Of a DNA stretch of 64,000 bases, positions 1 through 7,156 are shown in pieces. Numbering within the stretch: the first letter of the stretch is position 1; every line of letters starts with the position of its first letter. A program made the translations under genes and the position numbers. The stretch is from an uncultured Maribacter sp. Lineage in GTDB: Bacteria > Bacteroidota > Bacteroidia > Flavobacteriales > Flavobacteriaceae. Under the pieces are notes generated by a model. The model was not told the origin of the DNA and ran no database searches. It saw only the letters and a program-made list of their open reading frames with translations. Location: the NCBI RefSeq assembly GCF_947495965.1, contig NZ_CANMBB010000001.1, positions 647,728 to 711,727 of the forward strand, read 5' to 3'.

Positions 1-1512
1 ATTATCATCAATATTATTTACAACAATATCTAAATCTCCATCATTATCTAAATCGCTATAAATAGCGCCGTTAGAAAAACTTTCTTTCTCGTTTGTCCAA
101 TCTGCAGTTTTATTTTCAAACGTTAAATCTCCCTTATTTCTAAAAATATAATTGGTTAATTTTTGTTGCGGTAATTTTTGGGTTAGTTCTAAAATCTTTT
201 TAGCATCTAAATTATCTTTGTTTTTAGAAGCGTATGCATCTAGAGACCTAATAACATCTTTATTTACAACATCTCGGTAAATTCCATTAGTAACATAAAT
301 ATCATTAAAGCCATCTAAATCAAAATCTGCAAAGAGGGTTGACCAACTCCAATCTGTTTTGGCAATTCCGCTCATATGACCAATATCACTATAGGTGCCA
401 TTACCATTATTTAATTGCAGGGTATTGTGCATGTATTGGTAATAGTAGCCTTTGTCTATCATTTTCTTAAACTTAGCAATAGAGGTCATTGCCATTGTTG
501 TTTTAGATCTAATATAATCTTCGGGTGCCATATCTAAAACCATTACATCTTGTAATCCGTCATTATTTATATCTGCAATATCGCTACCCATACTAAAGTA
601 AGATATGTGTTTAAATGTCTCATCTCTACCATCTTTAAAGGTGCCATCTTGGTTATTAATAAATACAAAGTCTGAGCCAACAAAATCATTAGAAACATAA
701 ATATCTGGCCAACTATCATTATTAAAGTCTCCTATTTGGGCATTTAGTCCAAATCCTAAATCTGGTAATATTCCTGCAGTAATAGATACATCGTTAAAAT
801 GACCATTTCCGTCATTATTATAAAGTTTATCACTCCCTTTAAAGGTTTTAGTTAATGGATGATTTTGAATATTTTTTTTATCTAAAACCACACCAGAAAC
901 ATCAAACCTAGAAGGGGCATTGGCAATGAATAAATCTAAATCGCCATCTTTATCATAATCAAAAAAGGTAGAAGTTATAGATCTATTAGTATCTGCTATG
1001 CCATAAGATTTTGCTTGCTCTGTAAAAGTTACATCGCCATTATTAATATAAAGTAGGTTGGCTAGTTTTTTTTCATCTTCATACCACCCGGCTCTATTAA
1101 TATATACATCTAAAAAACCATCATTATTAATATCTACAATAGAAATGCCTGTGTTAAATCCGTCTGTTTTTTTTATACCAGATGTAGAGGTAACATCTTC
1201 AAATTTTAAATCTCCTTTATTTAAGAAAATTTTGTTTTGATATAGGTTAGACACAAAAAAAAGGTCCTCTAACCCATCATTATTAAAATCTGCCGCTGCA
1301 ACACCACTACCAATGTACATATACAAGTATTTATAATAGTATAGCTCTTCGGATTCTAAAACCTTATTTTCAAATGTAACCCCAGTAACATCTACTGGCA
1401 TACTAGTAAAAAGGCTTGTAGGTGGTATGTTGTCTTCTTTCTCTTCACAAGACAAAAAGCATAAAACAACCCATAAGAAAAGGCTATGGAAATAAAATTT
1501 ATTAGTGCGCAT
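1..1512 (-). CDS. VCBS/FG-GAP repeat lipoprotein (CRTAC1-like), 3' end outside window
   Basis: The minus-strand frame is open from an ATG at 1510-1512 to the window edge (504 codons seen; the C-terminal part is missing). The N terminus is a lipoprotein signal ending FLSC with the lipidated Cys at residue 22, followed by acidic residues, as in exported lipoproteins of Bacteroidota. The rest is a string of Asp/Asn-rich FG-GAP/VCBS blades, for example AAADFNNDGLEDLFF near the start and SDLDNDGDLDIVVNN at the edge, which form a calcium-binding beta-propeller. Large proteins of this family often sit beside SusC/SusD genes and are thought to act at the cell surface; the ligand cannot be told from sequence. 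The start overlaps the 3' end of the upstream 136-residue gene by 11 bases, so the two are probably co-transcribed. The family assignment is firm, the substrate unknown. Confidence 0.9.
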   Translation of the reverse strand, partial: MRTNKFYFHSLFLWVVLCFLSCEEKEDNIPPTSLFTSMPVDVTGVTFENKVLESEELYYYKYLYMYIGSGVAAADFNNDGLEDLFFVSNLYQNKIFLNKGDLKFEDVTSTSGIKKTDGFNTGISIVDINNDGFLDVYINRAGWYEDEKKLANLLYINNGDVTFTEQAKSYGIADTNRSITSTFFDYDKDGDLDLFIANAPSRFDVSGVVLDKKNIQNHPLTKTFKGSDKLYNNDGNGHFNDVSITAGILPDLGFGLNAQIGDFNNDSWPDIYVSNDFVGSDFVFINNQDGTFKDGRDETFKHISYFSMGSDIADINNDGLQDVMVLDMAPEDYIRSKTTMAMTSIAKFKKMIDKGYYYQYMHNTLQLNNGNGTYSDIGHMSGIAKTDWSWSTLFADFDLDGFNDIYVTNGIYRDVVNKDVIRSLDAYASKNKDNLDAKKILELTQKLPQQKLTNYIFRNKGDLTFENKTADWTNEKESFSNGAIYSDLDNDGDLDIVVNNIDDN

Positions 1513-1912
1513 ATAGTTCTGGAGTAAAAGAGATTTTGGTAACATACGATCCATATTTATCATAAAAAACATAGTCTAAAATAATGTCGTGTTTTTTAAA
1601 AGCCTCGTAATTTGGATTCTCTTTAATTTCTTCTAATAAGTAAGGGCGTATTAATGCGGTAGAAGAATCTATCTTCATATATTTTTTATCCATTCCGTAA
1701 AGCGTTTTGTAGTAGATAAAATTTGTATTGGAGATTGTACTAACACTATCTAGCCTAGAACTTTTTTTTAAATAAATGGGGCATTTTTTATTTATACTTT
1801 GAGCCACAGACGCCATTTGTTTTTCTACAGATTTTGGTTGTATAAAAAAGAGATTAATTACATATATACCAATAGAAAGTAAAGCTGCACTTACTATTAT
1901 TTTCTTTTTCAT
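1502..1912 (-). CDS. Small anchored hypothetical protein
   Basis: 136 residues starting at an ATG. Residues about 4-24 form one hydrophobic segment after MKKK, either a signal anchor or an uncleaved signal peptide; the remaining 110 residues are polar and would lie in the periplasm. I do not recognise the family. The body is rich in Lys and Tyr, with several YYK/YDK stretches and no Cys-based motif beyond a single Cys. It sits directly upstream of, and overlaps, the VCBS-repeat lipoprotein, so it is probably translated with it and may be a small accessory protein of the same surface function. That is inference from position only. About 630 bases of gene-poor DNA lie upstream. Confidence 0.7.
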   Translation of the reverse strand: MKKKIIVSAALLSIGIYVINLFFIQPKSVEKQMASVAQSINKKCPIYLKKSSRLDSVSTISNTNFIYYKTLYGMDKKYMKIDSSTALIRPYLLEEIKENPNYEAFKKHDIILDYVFYDKYGSYVTKISFTPELYAH

Positions 1913-2049
1913 TTACGAGAATTTTAACTGTAAAAACGGTTTAAACTTAGTATTCTAAAATACAAAAAATAGGGCACATTAAATTTATAGACCCTACATT
2001 TAAGCTATTACATATTATACTAACATGAGGAATAGCATATACCTTAATT

Positions 2050-2145
2050 TTAAGATTTGGCCTTTAAAAATTCCTGCCCAAATACACCTCCAGAAATTAC
2101 CTCTAAAATAGTTTTATGAGGATATAATCTCGATGCTTTTTTACG
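2050..2145 (-). pseudogene. Short decayed reading frame (C-terminal remnant?)
   Basis: On the minus strand 31 codons are open between a TAA at 2146-2148 and a TAA at 2050-2052, with no usable start codon. The predicted peptide (… RLYPHKTILEVISGG … FGQEFLKAKS) has a protein-like composition unlike the surrounding random frames, so it may be the C-terminal end of a gene lost by deletion or frameshift. I cannot name the family, and a chance reading frame is possible. Confidence 0.25.
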
Positions 2146-2154
2146 TTACGATAG

Positions 2155-2162
2155 TAACTTTG
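2155..2162 (+). promoter_or_regulatory. Candidate -7 box upstream of ABC-3C operon
   Basis: TAACTTTG matches the Bacteroidota -7 consensus TAnnTTTG exactly. No TTG lies 17-23 bases upstream, so the -33 element is missing or weak. A transcript from here would have a leader of nearly 400 bases before the nuclease start at 2542, or could once have served a lost gene. Confidence 0.35.
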
Positions 2163-2541
2163 TAATCCAAAAAAACGAGTTTTAACAACGAGCAGGTTAC
2201 TAGTACGCTAAACTATTATCCTTTCTTATTTCCTATGGTGTATATATAATACAAATGAGAACGCTACTACCCTATGTTATAATCTTTAAAATACCGTATT
2301 TATCGATAAAATGCATATACCTTTTGGTGTACTTCATATTTTAACCGTTAGTTGGTGTTTGCTTAATGCCTAAAAACGCTATAGATAAGCCTACATTTCA
2401 ACATTGTGTGTTAAAAACTATGTGGTTATTCTCCGTTTTTATAAAACAAACCCTGTAGTTATAATATTACATTTGAAATTGAAATTAATTTTTGATAATT
2501 TAAGAATACTAGATGAGATTAATATAAACACTAGGGAATTA

Positions 2542-3747
2542 ATGAGTTATAAAACACATTTTGAGAAAACTGGAGGCGAAACAAAATCAATTGGATTCGA
2601 TTTTCAATACTACTTTTTCTTGTGGAAATTATTAACCCTAAATAAAGGTGAATCTGTTGGTTTAGAGGTAAAAGATGATGTACACACTGAACTAGAAAAT
2701 GATATTAATATTTTTTATCAAGTTAAGCACTCTGTACAAAAAAACAAGCAGGGTGATATAAAAAATATGACAGCCTCTGATATTGATTTATGGAAAACGC
2801 TATATAATTGGGCGAAAGTAATAAGTGATGAAAATGATAACAGGAAAGAAGTAAAATCACAATTGGAATTTGTTCATAAGGCTCATTTTGTGATGTGGAG
2901 TAATAAAAATCATAGCTCTAAAAATCAAATTATTGCCAATATAGAAAAACTAAAGAACAAGACTATTTCTATTGATAATTTCATCAAAAACATCAAGAAA
3001 TTTGAGGAAAACTCAGAGAATAATACAATAAAAAAATACATTAACGAATTTTTACTTTTAGATAAAAATGTTCTTAATAATTATATATCAAAAATCACTT
3101 TTGAACTAGGTGAAGATGAAATACTTCAAAATTGTAAAGACGCAATAGAAACAAAGTTAATTCCAAAAAATAAAGTTGATAATGTTTTTGCAAAAATTGA
3201 TTCAAGGATAAGAGAAGATAATTTTATAGAAATTAAAACTGGTCATAAAATTCAAATCAGTTTTGAAGATTTTCAGAAAAAATACAGAAAGTATTTTAAT
3301 AATACCCGAACAGAAAAGCTACAAATTGTACCTCTAACAATGAGCTTACCTGATAAACTTGAAAATCAAACATTTATTAAACAACTACTAGAGATTAATG
3401 ATATTAAAACTAATGACATTGAGTTAATTGCTCAGTTTACACGTTTTAAACTTAAACTAGAAAACAACATAGCTAAATGGCATACTGAAGGTGAAATTAC
3501 AATAGAAGAGATTGATAATTATAGAAATGAAGCCATATTAAAATGGTCTAATAAGTTTAGAGCGTTAACAAATAAATCGGGTTTTAATAATGATTCTAGT
3601 TTGGATATTGTTAATCACTTAAGAGAGGAAAACCTTAGAATTGATGGACAAGAATTAGGCACAGAATTAAGTAATGGAGAATTTTATTACTTATCAGATA
3701 TACCAAAAATTGGATGGAAAAAAGATTGGGAAAAACATAAAGAATGA
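2542..3747 (+). CDS. Cap4-like nuclease effector of a three-component ABC (ABC-3C) system
   Basis: 401 residues from the ATG at 2542. The frame can be extended to a TTG at 2404, but the family-like sequence begins at MSYKTHFEKTGG, so the ATG is preferred. Residues about 15-65 show the N-terminal restriction-endonuclease-fold signature of Cap4/DUF4297-type DNases: GFDFQY, then E42, DD at 45-46 and QVKH at 60-63, the pattern expected for metal-dependent cleavage. The middle is helical and Lys/Asn/Glu-rich; the C-terminal end (IGWKKDW) resembles the C-terminal domain of ABC-3C effectors. Its stop overlaps the next start by ATGA, and that gene overlaps the ATPase in the same way, so the three proteins are translationally coupled. 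In such systems the nuclease is thought to be released or activated by the ATPase on sensing invading DNA. Nuclease class and system are well supported; the trigger is unknown. Confidence 0.8.
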   Translation: MSYKTHFEKTGGETKSIGFDFQYYFFLWKLLTLNKGESVGLEVKDDVHTELENDINIFYQVKHSVQKNKQGDIKNMTASDIDLWKTLYNWAKVISDENDNRKEVKSQLEFVHKAHFVMWSNKNHSSKNQIIANIEKLKNKTISIDNFIKNIKKFEENSENNTIKKYINEFLLLDKNVLNNYISKITFELGEDEILQNCKDAIETKLIPKNKVDNVFAKIDSRIREDNFIEIKTGHKIQISFEDFQKKYRKYFNNTRTEKLQIVPLTMSLPDKLENQTFIKQLLEINDIKTNDIELIAQFTRFKLKLENNIAKWHTEGEITIEEIDNYRNEAILKWSNKFRALTNKSGFNNDSSLDIVNHLREENLRIDGQELGTELSNGEFYYLSDIPKIGWKKDWEKHKE

Positions 3748-4187
3748 ATTTAGAAAACTATAACAATATTGGAATCACCTCAATAGGCATAAGCTCTGTT
3801 TTGTCTTTATCAAAAGAGCTCTCTTTATCTAAAGCTTTACTTATTATGCCTTTATTTACAAGTAAAGCCTTAACAGCACATTTATCAAGAAAAACAACAG
3901 AAATAAAAAGTATTGAAAAATTAATATCTGAAAAGACTCCTTTATTTTCAAATTTTAATAAAAGGTATTATGATACATTAGCTAATTCACTAAATGCAAT
4001 ACAACTTTTAATTGAGACTAATAGCATTTCAATTAAAGATGGTATTTTAATAAATAACCAACACTTTAATTTTGAAAAAGCTATGGGAAAAAGAGCTGAT
4101 AAAATAAATTCAGCATCTCAAAATGTATCAAAATTACTAAATGAAAATACTGAAAAACTTTACTTAAATCTTAGAATAGAATTATGA
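3744..4187 (+). CDS. ABC-3C system middle component
   Basis: 147 residues between the nuclease and the ATPase, with 4-base ATGA overlaps on both sides. It is a small helical protein with an N-terminal Ser/Leu-rich stretch (SLSKELSLSKALLIMPL, residues about 18-36) and no transmembrane helix or catalytic motif. Size, position and the LLIMPL segment match the middle components of three-component ABC systems (compare LmuC in Lamassu), which are thought to bridge effector and ATPase. Sequence alone gives no biochemical activity. The assignment rests mainly on context. Confidence 0.75.
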   Translation: MNLENYNNIGITSIGISSVLSLSKELSLSKALLIMPLFTSKALTAHLSRKTTEIKSIEKLISEKTPLFSNFNKRYYDTLANSLNAIQLLIETNSISIKDGILINNQHFNFEKAMGKRADKINSASQNVSKLLNENTEKLYLNLRIEL

Positions 4188-6034
4188 AATATAATATTGA
4201 AAAAATTATTCTTTGGCTTAAGAATGAAAAAAAAAGAGAATTAGAGTTTAAACCAAATAAGGTTAATGTAATCACAGGAGATAGTAATACTGGAAAGACA
4301 GCTATTTTAGAAATAATAGATTATTGTTATTTTTCTAGTAAATCAACAATTTCAGAAAGTATTATTAATGAGAATGTTTCTTGGTATGGATTAAAAATAA
4401 ACATAAATGATAAAAAATATACCATTGGAAGAAAAGCTTTATTTGAAGGAAATGTTTCAAGTGAATATTATTTTTCATCTACAGGTGAAATCCCAATAAC
4501 AATTCCAGAATCAAACAATACTCAGGAAAATATAAAATCACTAATAGAAACAGAATTTAGTATAGATAAAACGGTATCATTCCCTATTGGTTATGGTAGT
4601 AACAATATTAAAGTTGGTTCTAAGATTTCTTTACGATATTTCTTGATGTTTAATACTATTTCTCAAGACCTTATAACAAACTCACAAGGAATATTTTTTG
4701 ATAAGCAAAACGAATCGAGATACAGAGATGCATTACCTAGAATTTTTGATATAGCAACTGGAATAGAAAAAATAGAAAACATATTAAAAAAAGAGAAAAA
4801 AGTAGAATTAGAAAAGAAACTAGCAAAATTAAAACGTAAAGAATCCGAGATATCTAAAAAATCAGAATATTTTCAACGTGAACAAAAAGCTTTAGTAAAA
4901 AAAGCAAAAGAGTTCTCATTAATAAACCCTGACACTGTTGAAAAAGATGCTTTGGTTGAATTAAATAATGTTGTAAAAGGTGCTAAAATTGAAACTGTAG
5001 CTGGTGTTGAAAGAGGAAAATTAGAAAAAGAAAGAAATATTATTAAAAGAAAAATCAAAAACCTAAAAGATTTTACTAATGAATATTCTGCTTTTAAAAA
5101 AAACCTAACAGAAATTGAAGACAGTTTGAAACCAATAACTTTTATACAGAAAGAAACTGACAAAATAGTTAAGTCAGATAATTTCAAAAGTCTTATTTCA
5201 CAATTATCAATTGAATTAAATGAAATAAAAAAAGCTAGAAAAGCAAGAACTCCAATTGATAAACAAGTTAAAGACGAAATCTCTCAATTAAACATAAAAT
5301 TATCTTCTATAGAAGACCAATTAGAATCATTACCCAAGGAGAACAAAATTTTCGAAAACGAGAAGAAAAAATATATGTTTATAGGTGAAGTAAAAGCCAA
5401 AATAAATTTATACTCAAAATCGGATTCTTCACCTTCAGCTACTGTAAAAGCTGATATCAAAAAAACAGAAGAAGAACTAGAATCAATAAAAATTGATGAT
5501 ACTGAAATAAAGAGAGAATTAACAATAAAACTAATAGAAGAAATTATAAGAGAATATATGTTAACCGTTGATAACGCAATGGAAAATTACAAAGATTTCT
5601 TACCAAACTTTGATTATAAAAACAAATCTTTACTATTAAGAAAGCCAAAAACAACGTTTTATGAAAATGTAGGAAGCAGTTCTAATCATATGTTTTTACA
5701 TTTATTTTTCTCATTAGCTATGCAAGAAGTAATTTTTAAAAATGAATCACCTTATGTAGCTCCGTTTCTAATTATCGACCAACCAAGTAGACCTTATTAC
5801 GGAGATGATGGAAAAACAAGATTAGATAAAGACCATAGTGATGATTACAAAATAACTCAGGCTTTTAAATTATTAGATAAATTCATTGAAGAAAGAAACG
5901 AAAATAAAAGTGAATTTCAAATGATTGTATTTGAACATATTTCGGAGAATCTATTTAAGGATATGAAAAATATTAATCTTGTCGATAGTGAATTTAAAAA
6001 TGGAAATGCATTAATTCCGACAAGTATGTTGTGA
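4184..6034 (+). CDS. DUF3732 SMC/RecN-like ABC ATPase of ABC-3C system
   Basis: 616 residues. The N terminus is the DUF3732 type (IILWLKN … FKPNKVNVITGDSNTGKT) with the Walker A GDSNTGKT at residues 32-39. Residues about 195-480 are a long, charged coiled-coil-like insert rich in Lys and Glu, as in SMC, RecN and Rad50. The C-terminal half of the ATPase carries the Walker B FLIIDQPS at 528-535. Here Gln533 stands where most ABC ATPases have the catalytic Glu; I believe DQPS is usual in this family, which would fit a slow, switch-like ATPase. Proteins of this kind are predicted to detect unusual or foreign DNA and to control the partner nuclease. Last gene of the operon. The region is visibly richer in A/T than the RecQ gene downstream, consistent with transfer. 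Confidence 0.88.
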   Translation: MKYNIEKIILWLKNEKKRELEFKPNKVNVITGDSNTGKTAILEIIDYCYFSSKSTISESIINENVSWYGLKININDKKYTIGRKALFEGNVSSEYYFSSTGEIPITIPESNNTQENIKSLIETEFSIDKTVSFPIGYGSNNIKVGSKISLRYFLMFNTISQDLITNSQGIFFDKQNESRYRDALPRIFDIATGIEKIENILKKEKKVELEKKLAKLKRKESEISKKSEYFQREQKALVKKAKEFSLINPDTVEKDALVELNNVVKGAKIETVAGVERGKLEKERNIIKRKIKNLKDFTNEYSAFKKNLTEIEDSLKPITFIQKETDKIVKSDNFKSLISQLSIELNEIKKARKARTPIDKQVKDEISQLNIKLSSIEDQLESLPKENKIFENEKKKYMFIGEVKAKINLYSKSDSSPSATVKADIKKTEEELESIKIDDTEIKRELTIKLIEEIIREYMLTVDNAMENYKDFLPNFDYKNKSLLLRKPKTTFYENVGSSSNHMFLHLFFSLAMQEVIFKNESPYVAPFLIIDQPSRPYYGDDGKTRLDKDHSDDYKITQAFKLLDKFIEERNENKSEFQMIVFEHISENLFKDMKNINLVDSEFKNGNALIPTSML

Positions 6035-6125
6035 AAAATCATTTTATTAGAACAGATTGGAGAAACCTTTTCTAACAAGTATATAGATGCCCTCATATAA
6101 AATTTTATATTCGAATTTAAACGAC

Positions 6126-6143
6126 TACAAACGTTTACAAACG
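6126..6143 (+). repeat. Two direct copies of TACAAACG upstream of ssb
   Basis: TACAAACG occurs at 6126-6133 and again at 6136-6143, a 10-base spacing that places both copies on the same face of the helix, about 45 bases before the ssb -7 box. It could be an operator, but two short copies may be chance. Confidence 0.25.
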
Positions 6144-6185
6144 AAAGTAAGTATTTTGTAACCGAATAAACTTTAAGAGCCGTTC

Positions 6186-6193
6186 TATGTTTG
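6186..6193 (+). promoter_or_regulatory. -7 box for ssb
   Basis: TATGTTTG fits TAnnTTTG and lies 59 bases before the ssb start. The nearest upstream TTG is 27 bases away, outside the usual 17-23, so the promoter is incomplete by consensus. It indicates that ssb is transcribed separately from the defence operon. Confidence 0.45.
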
Positions 6194-6252
6194 CAACGTG
6201 GCAGCAATAAAGCACCATAGTATTAACTGTTTAACATTAAAATTTAGAACTT

Positions 6253-6585
6253 ATGAACGCACTTAAAAACAAAGTACAGTTGATTGGACATTTAGGACAA
6301 GACCCAGAAATTGTAACCCTAGACAGTGGGAAAAAACTAGCAAAATTCTCTATCGCAACAACAGACCATTACAAAAATGCGAATGGCGAAAAAGTAGAAG
6401 ACACCCAATGGCATACTATTGTTGCATGGGGAAAAACGGCAGACATTGTAGAAAGCTATTTACAAAAAGGAAAACAAGTTGCTGTAGAAGGAAAACTTAC
6501 GCACCGTAGTTATGAAACCAAGGAAGGCGAAAAAAGATACATTACCGAGATTCGTTGCAATGAGTTATTAATGTTAGGGAAGTAA
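6253..6585 (+). CDS. ssb: Single-stranded DNA-binding protein, short form
   Basis: 110 residues, almost only the OB fold: NKVQLIGHLGQDPE near the start, FSIATTDHYKN, the DTQWHTIVAWGKTAD segment and KGKQVAVEGKL, all typical of bacterial SSB. The protein stops at MLGK, right after the OB domain. It lacks the flexible linker and the acidic DDDIPF-like tip that housekeeping SSBs use to bind repair proteins such as RecQ. It is therefore probably a secondary SSB, with the housekeeping copy elsewhere. It has its own -7 box and is followed four bases later by a membrane-protein gene. A role linked to DNA uptake, repair or the adjacent defence operon is possible but not shown. Confidence 0.92.
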   Translation: MNALKNKVQLIGHLGQDPEIVTLDSGKKLAKFSIATTDHYKNANGEKVEDTQWHTIVAWGKTADIVESYLQKGKQVAVEGKLTHRSYETKEGEKRYITEIRCNELLMLGK

Positions 6586-6589
6586 AAAA

Positions 6590-7060
6590 ATGAGTACATA
6601 TATAACTAAATACGCAAGATATCTAATAAGTAATTCTACCATGCTTGCACAAGCTTCTATTGTAATTTTATATACAGAATGTATTACAATATTATCAAAC
6701 GGATATTCTATTTTAAATAGTAATATATCCATTGAAATATTAACTTTCAAAAAAATTTTAAGCTTTATTATCTATATCGCCATATTAAAAGTTATTCAAC
6801 CATTTTTAGAAATACTTAAATCCGAATTTGATTTTAAAAAAGAAATTAAATTAAGTAATGAAGCCATTATTACTAATTTTATTTTACTTATTACTCTTGG
6901 TATATATATTATATTGACTTTAAACAGTCCTCAATTACGTTTATATAGTATGAATGAATCATTAAACAATATGTGTTTTTTAATTATAGTTGCATTTTTT
7001 TTGGGATCATTATTATGCTTTATAAAATCCAAAATCGATAGAGAAAAAAATAATAATTAA
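6590..7060 (+). CDS. Small four-helix membrane protein
   Basis: 156 residues with four hydrophobic segments at roughly 16-40, 50-70, 88-110 and 124-147 and short charged loops, ending in a basic tail (KSKIDREKNNN). I do not recognise the family and see no catalytic motif. It starts four bases after ssb and is followed by a strong terminator, so ssb and this gene form a two-gene operon. Its base composition is as A/T-rich as the ABC-3C genes, unlike RecQ downstream. Function unknown. Confidence 0.75.
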   Translation: MSTYITKYARYLISNSTMLAQASIVILYTECITILSNGYSILNSNISIEILTFKKILSFIIYIAILKVIQPFLEILKSEFDFKKEIKLSNEAIITNFILLITLGIYIILTLNSPQLRLYSMNESLNNMCFLIIVAFFLGSLLCFIKSKIDREKNNN

Positions 7061-7083
7061 GATTAGATAAACATTTTTTGAAG

Positions 7084-7117
7084 AAACTGTTCTTCTAGTA
7101 TAGAAGAACAGTTTTTT
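7084..7117 (+). terminator. Rho-independent terminator after ssb operon
   Basis: A perfect 14-base stem (7084-7097 with 7101-7114) around the three-base loop GTA, its 3' arm running into a T tract (TTTTTT from 7112). It ends the ssb/membrane-protein operon just before the recQ promoter. Confidence 0.85.
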
Positions 7118-7118
7118 G

Positions 7119-7150
7119 TTTTGTAACCAATGCTGCAAACTGTAACTTTA
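7119..7150 (+). promoter_or_regulatory. Candidate recQ promoter
   Basis: TTTTG ending at 7122 is followed after 20 bases by TAACTTTA (7143-7150), one base from TAnnTTTG. It overlaps the ATG at 7130 and would start transcription close to 7157, which argues that the recQ start is the second ATG. Confidence 0.45.
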
Positions 7151-7156
7151 CCTCGT

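Larger units (their letters stand above)
1913..2541. other. Gene-poor spacer before the ABC-3C operon
   Basis: No convincing gene fills these 629 bases. The longest frame running into the nuclease gene starts at a TTG (2404) and adds 46 residues rich in hydrophobic and basic residues with no sign of belonging to the family. The stretch holds a decayed minus-strand coding fragment (2050-2145), a good -7 box on the plus strand (2155-2162) and an unremarkable 29-codon hydrophobic plus-strand frame (2255-2344). It looks like a junction where older sequence decayed next to an inserted defence operon; this is inference. Confidence 0.6.

Noticed and set aside
2255-2344. 29-codon hydrophobic plus-strand frame after the -7 box
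   Set aside because: Short, no ribosome-binding or conservation evidence; A/T-rich DNA yields such hydrophobic frames by chance.
2341-2400. TTAACCGTTAGTTGG-like sequence resembling an integron attC end
   Set aside because: Only one core-like half is present, with no integrase and no second site.
2404-2541. N-terminal extension of the nuclease gene to a TTG
   Set aside because: The extra 46 residues do not look like the family, the start is TTG, and an ATG at 2542 begins the recognisable domain.
4873-5187. 104-codon minus-strand frame inside the ABC ATPase gene
   Set aside because: Shadow of the Lys/Glu-rich coiled coil on the other strand.
5917-6207. 96-codon minus-strand frame across the end of the ATPase gene
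   Set aside because: Overlaps the ATPase coding end and the ssb promoter, with no family features.
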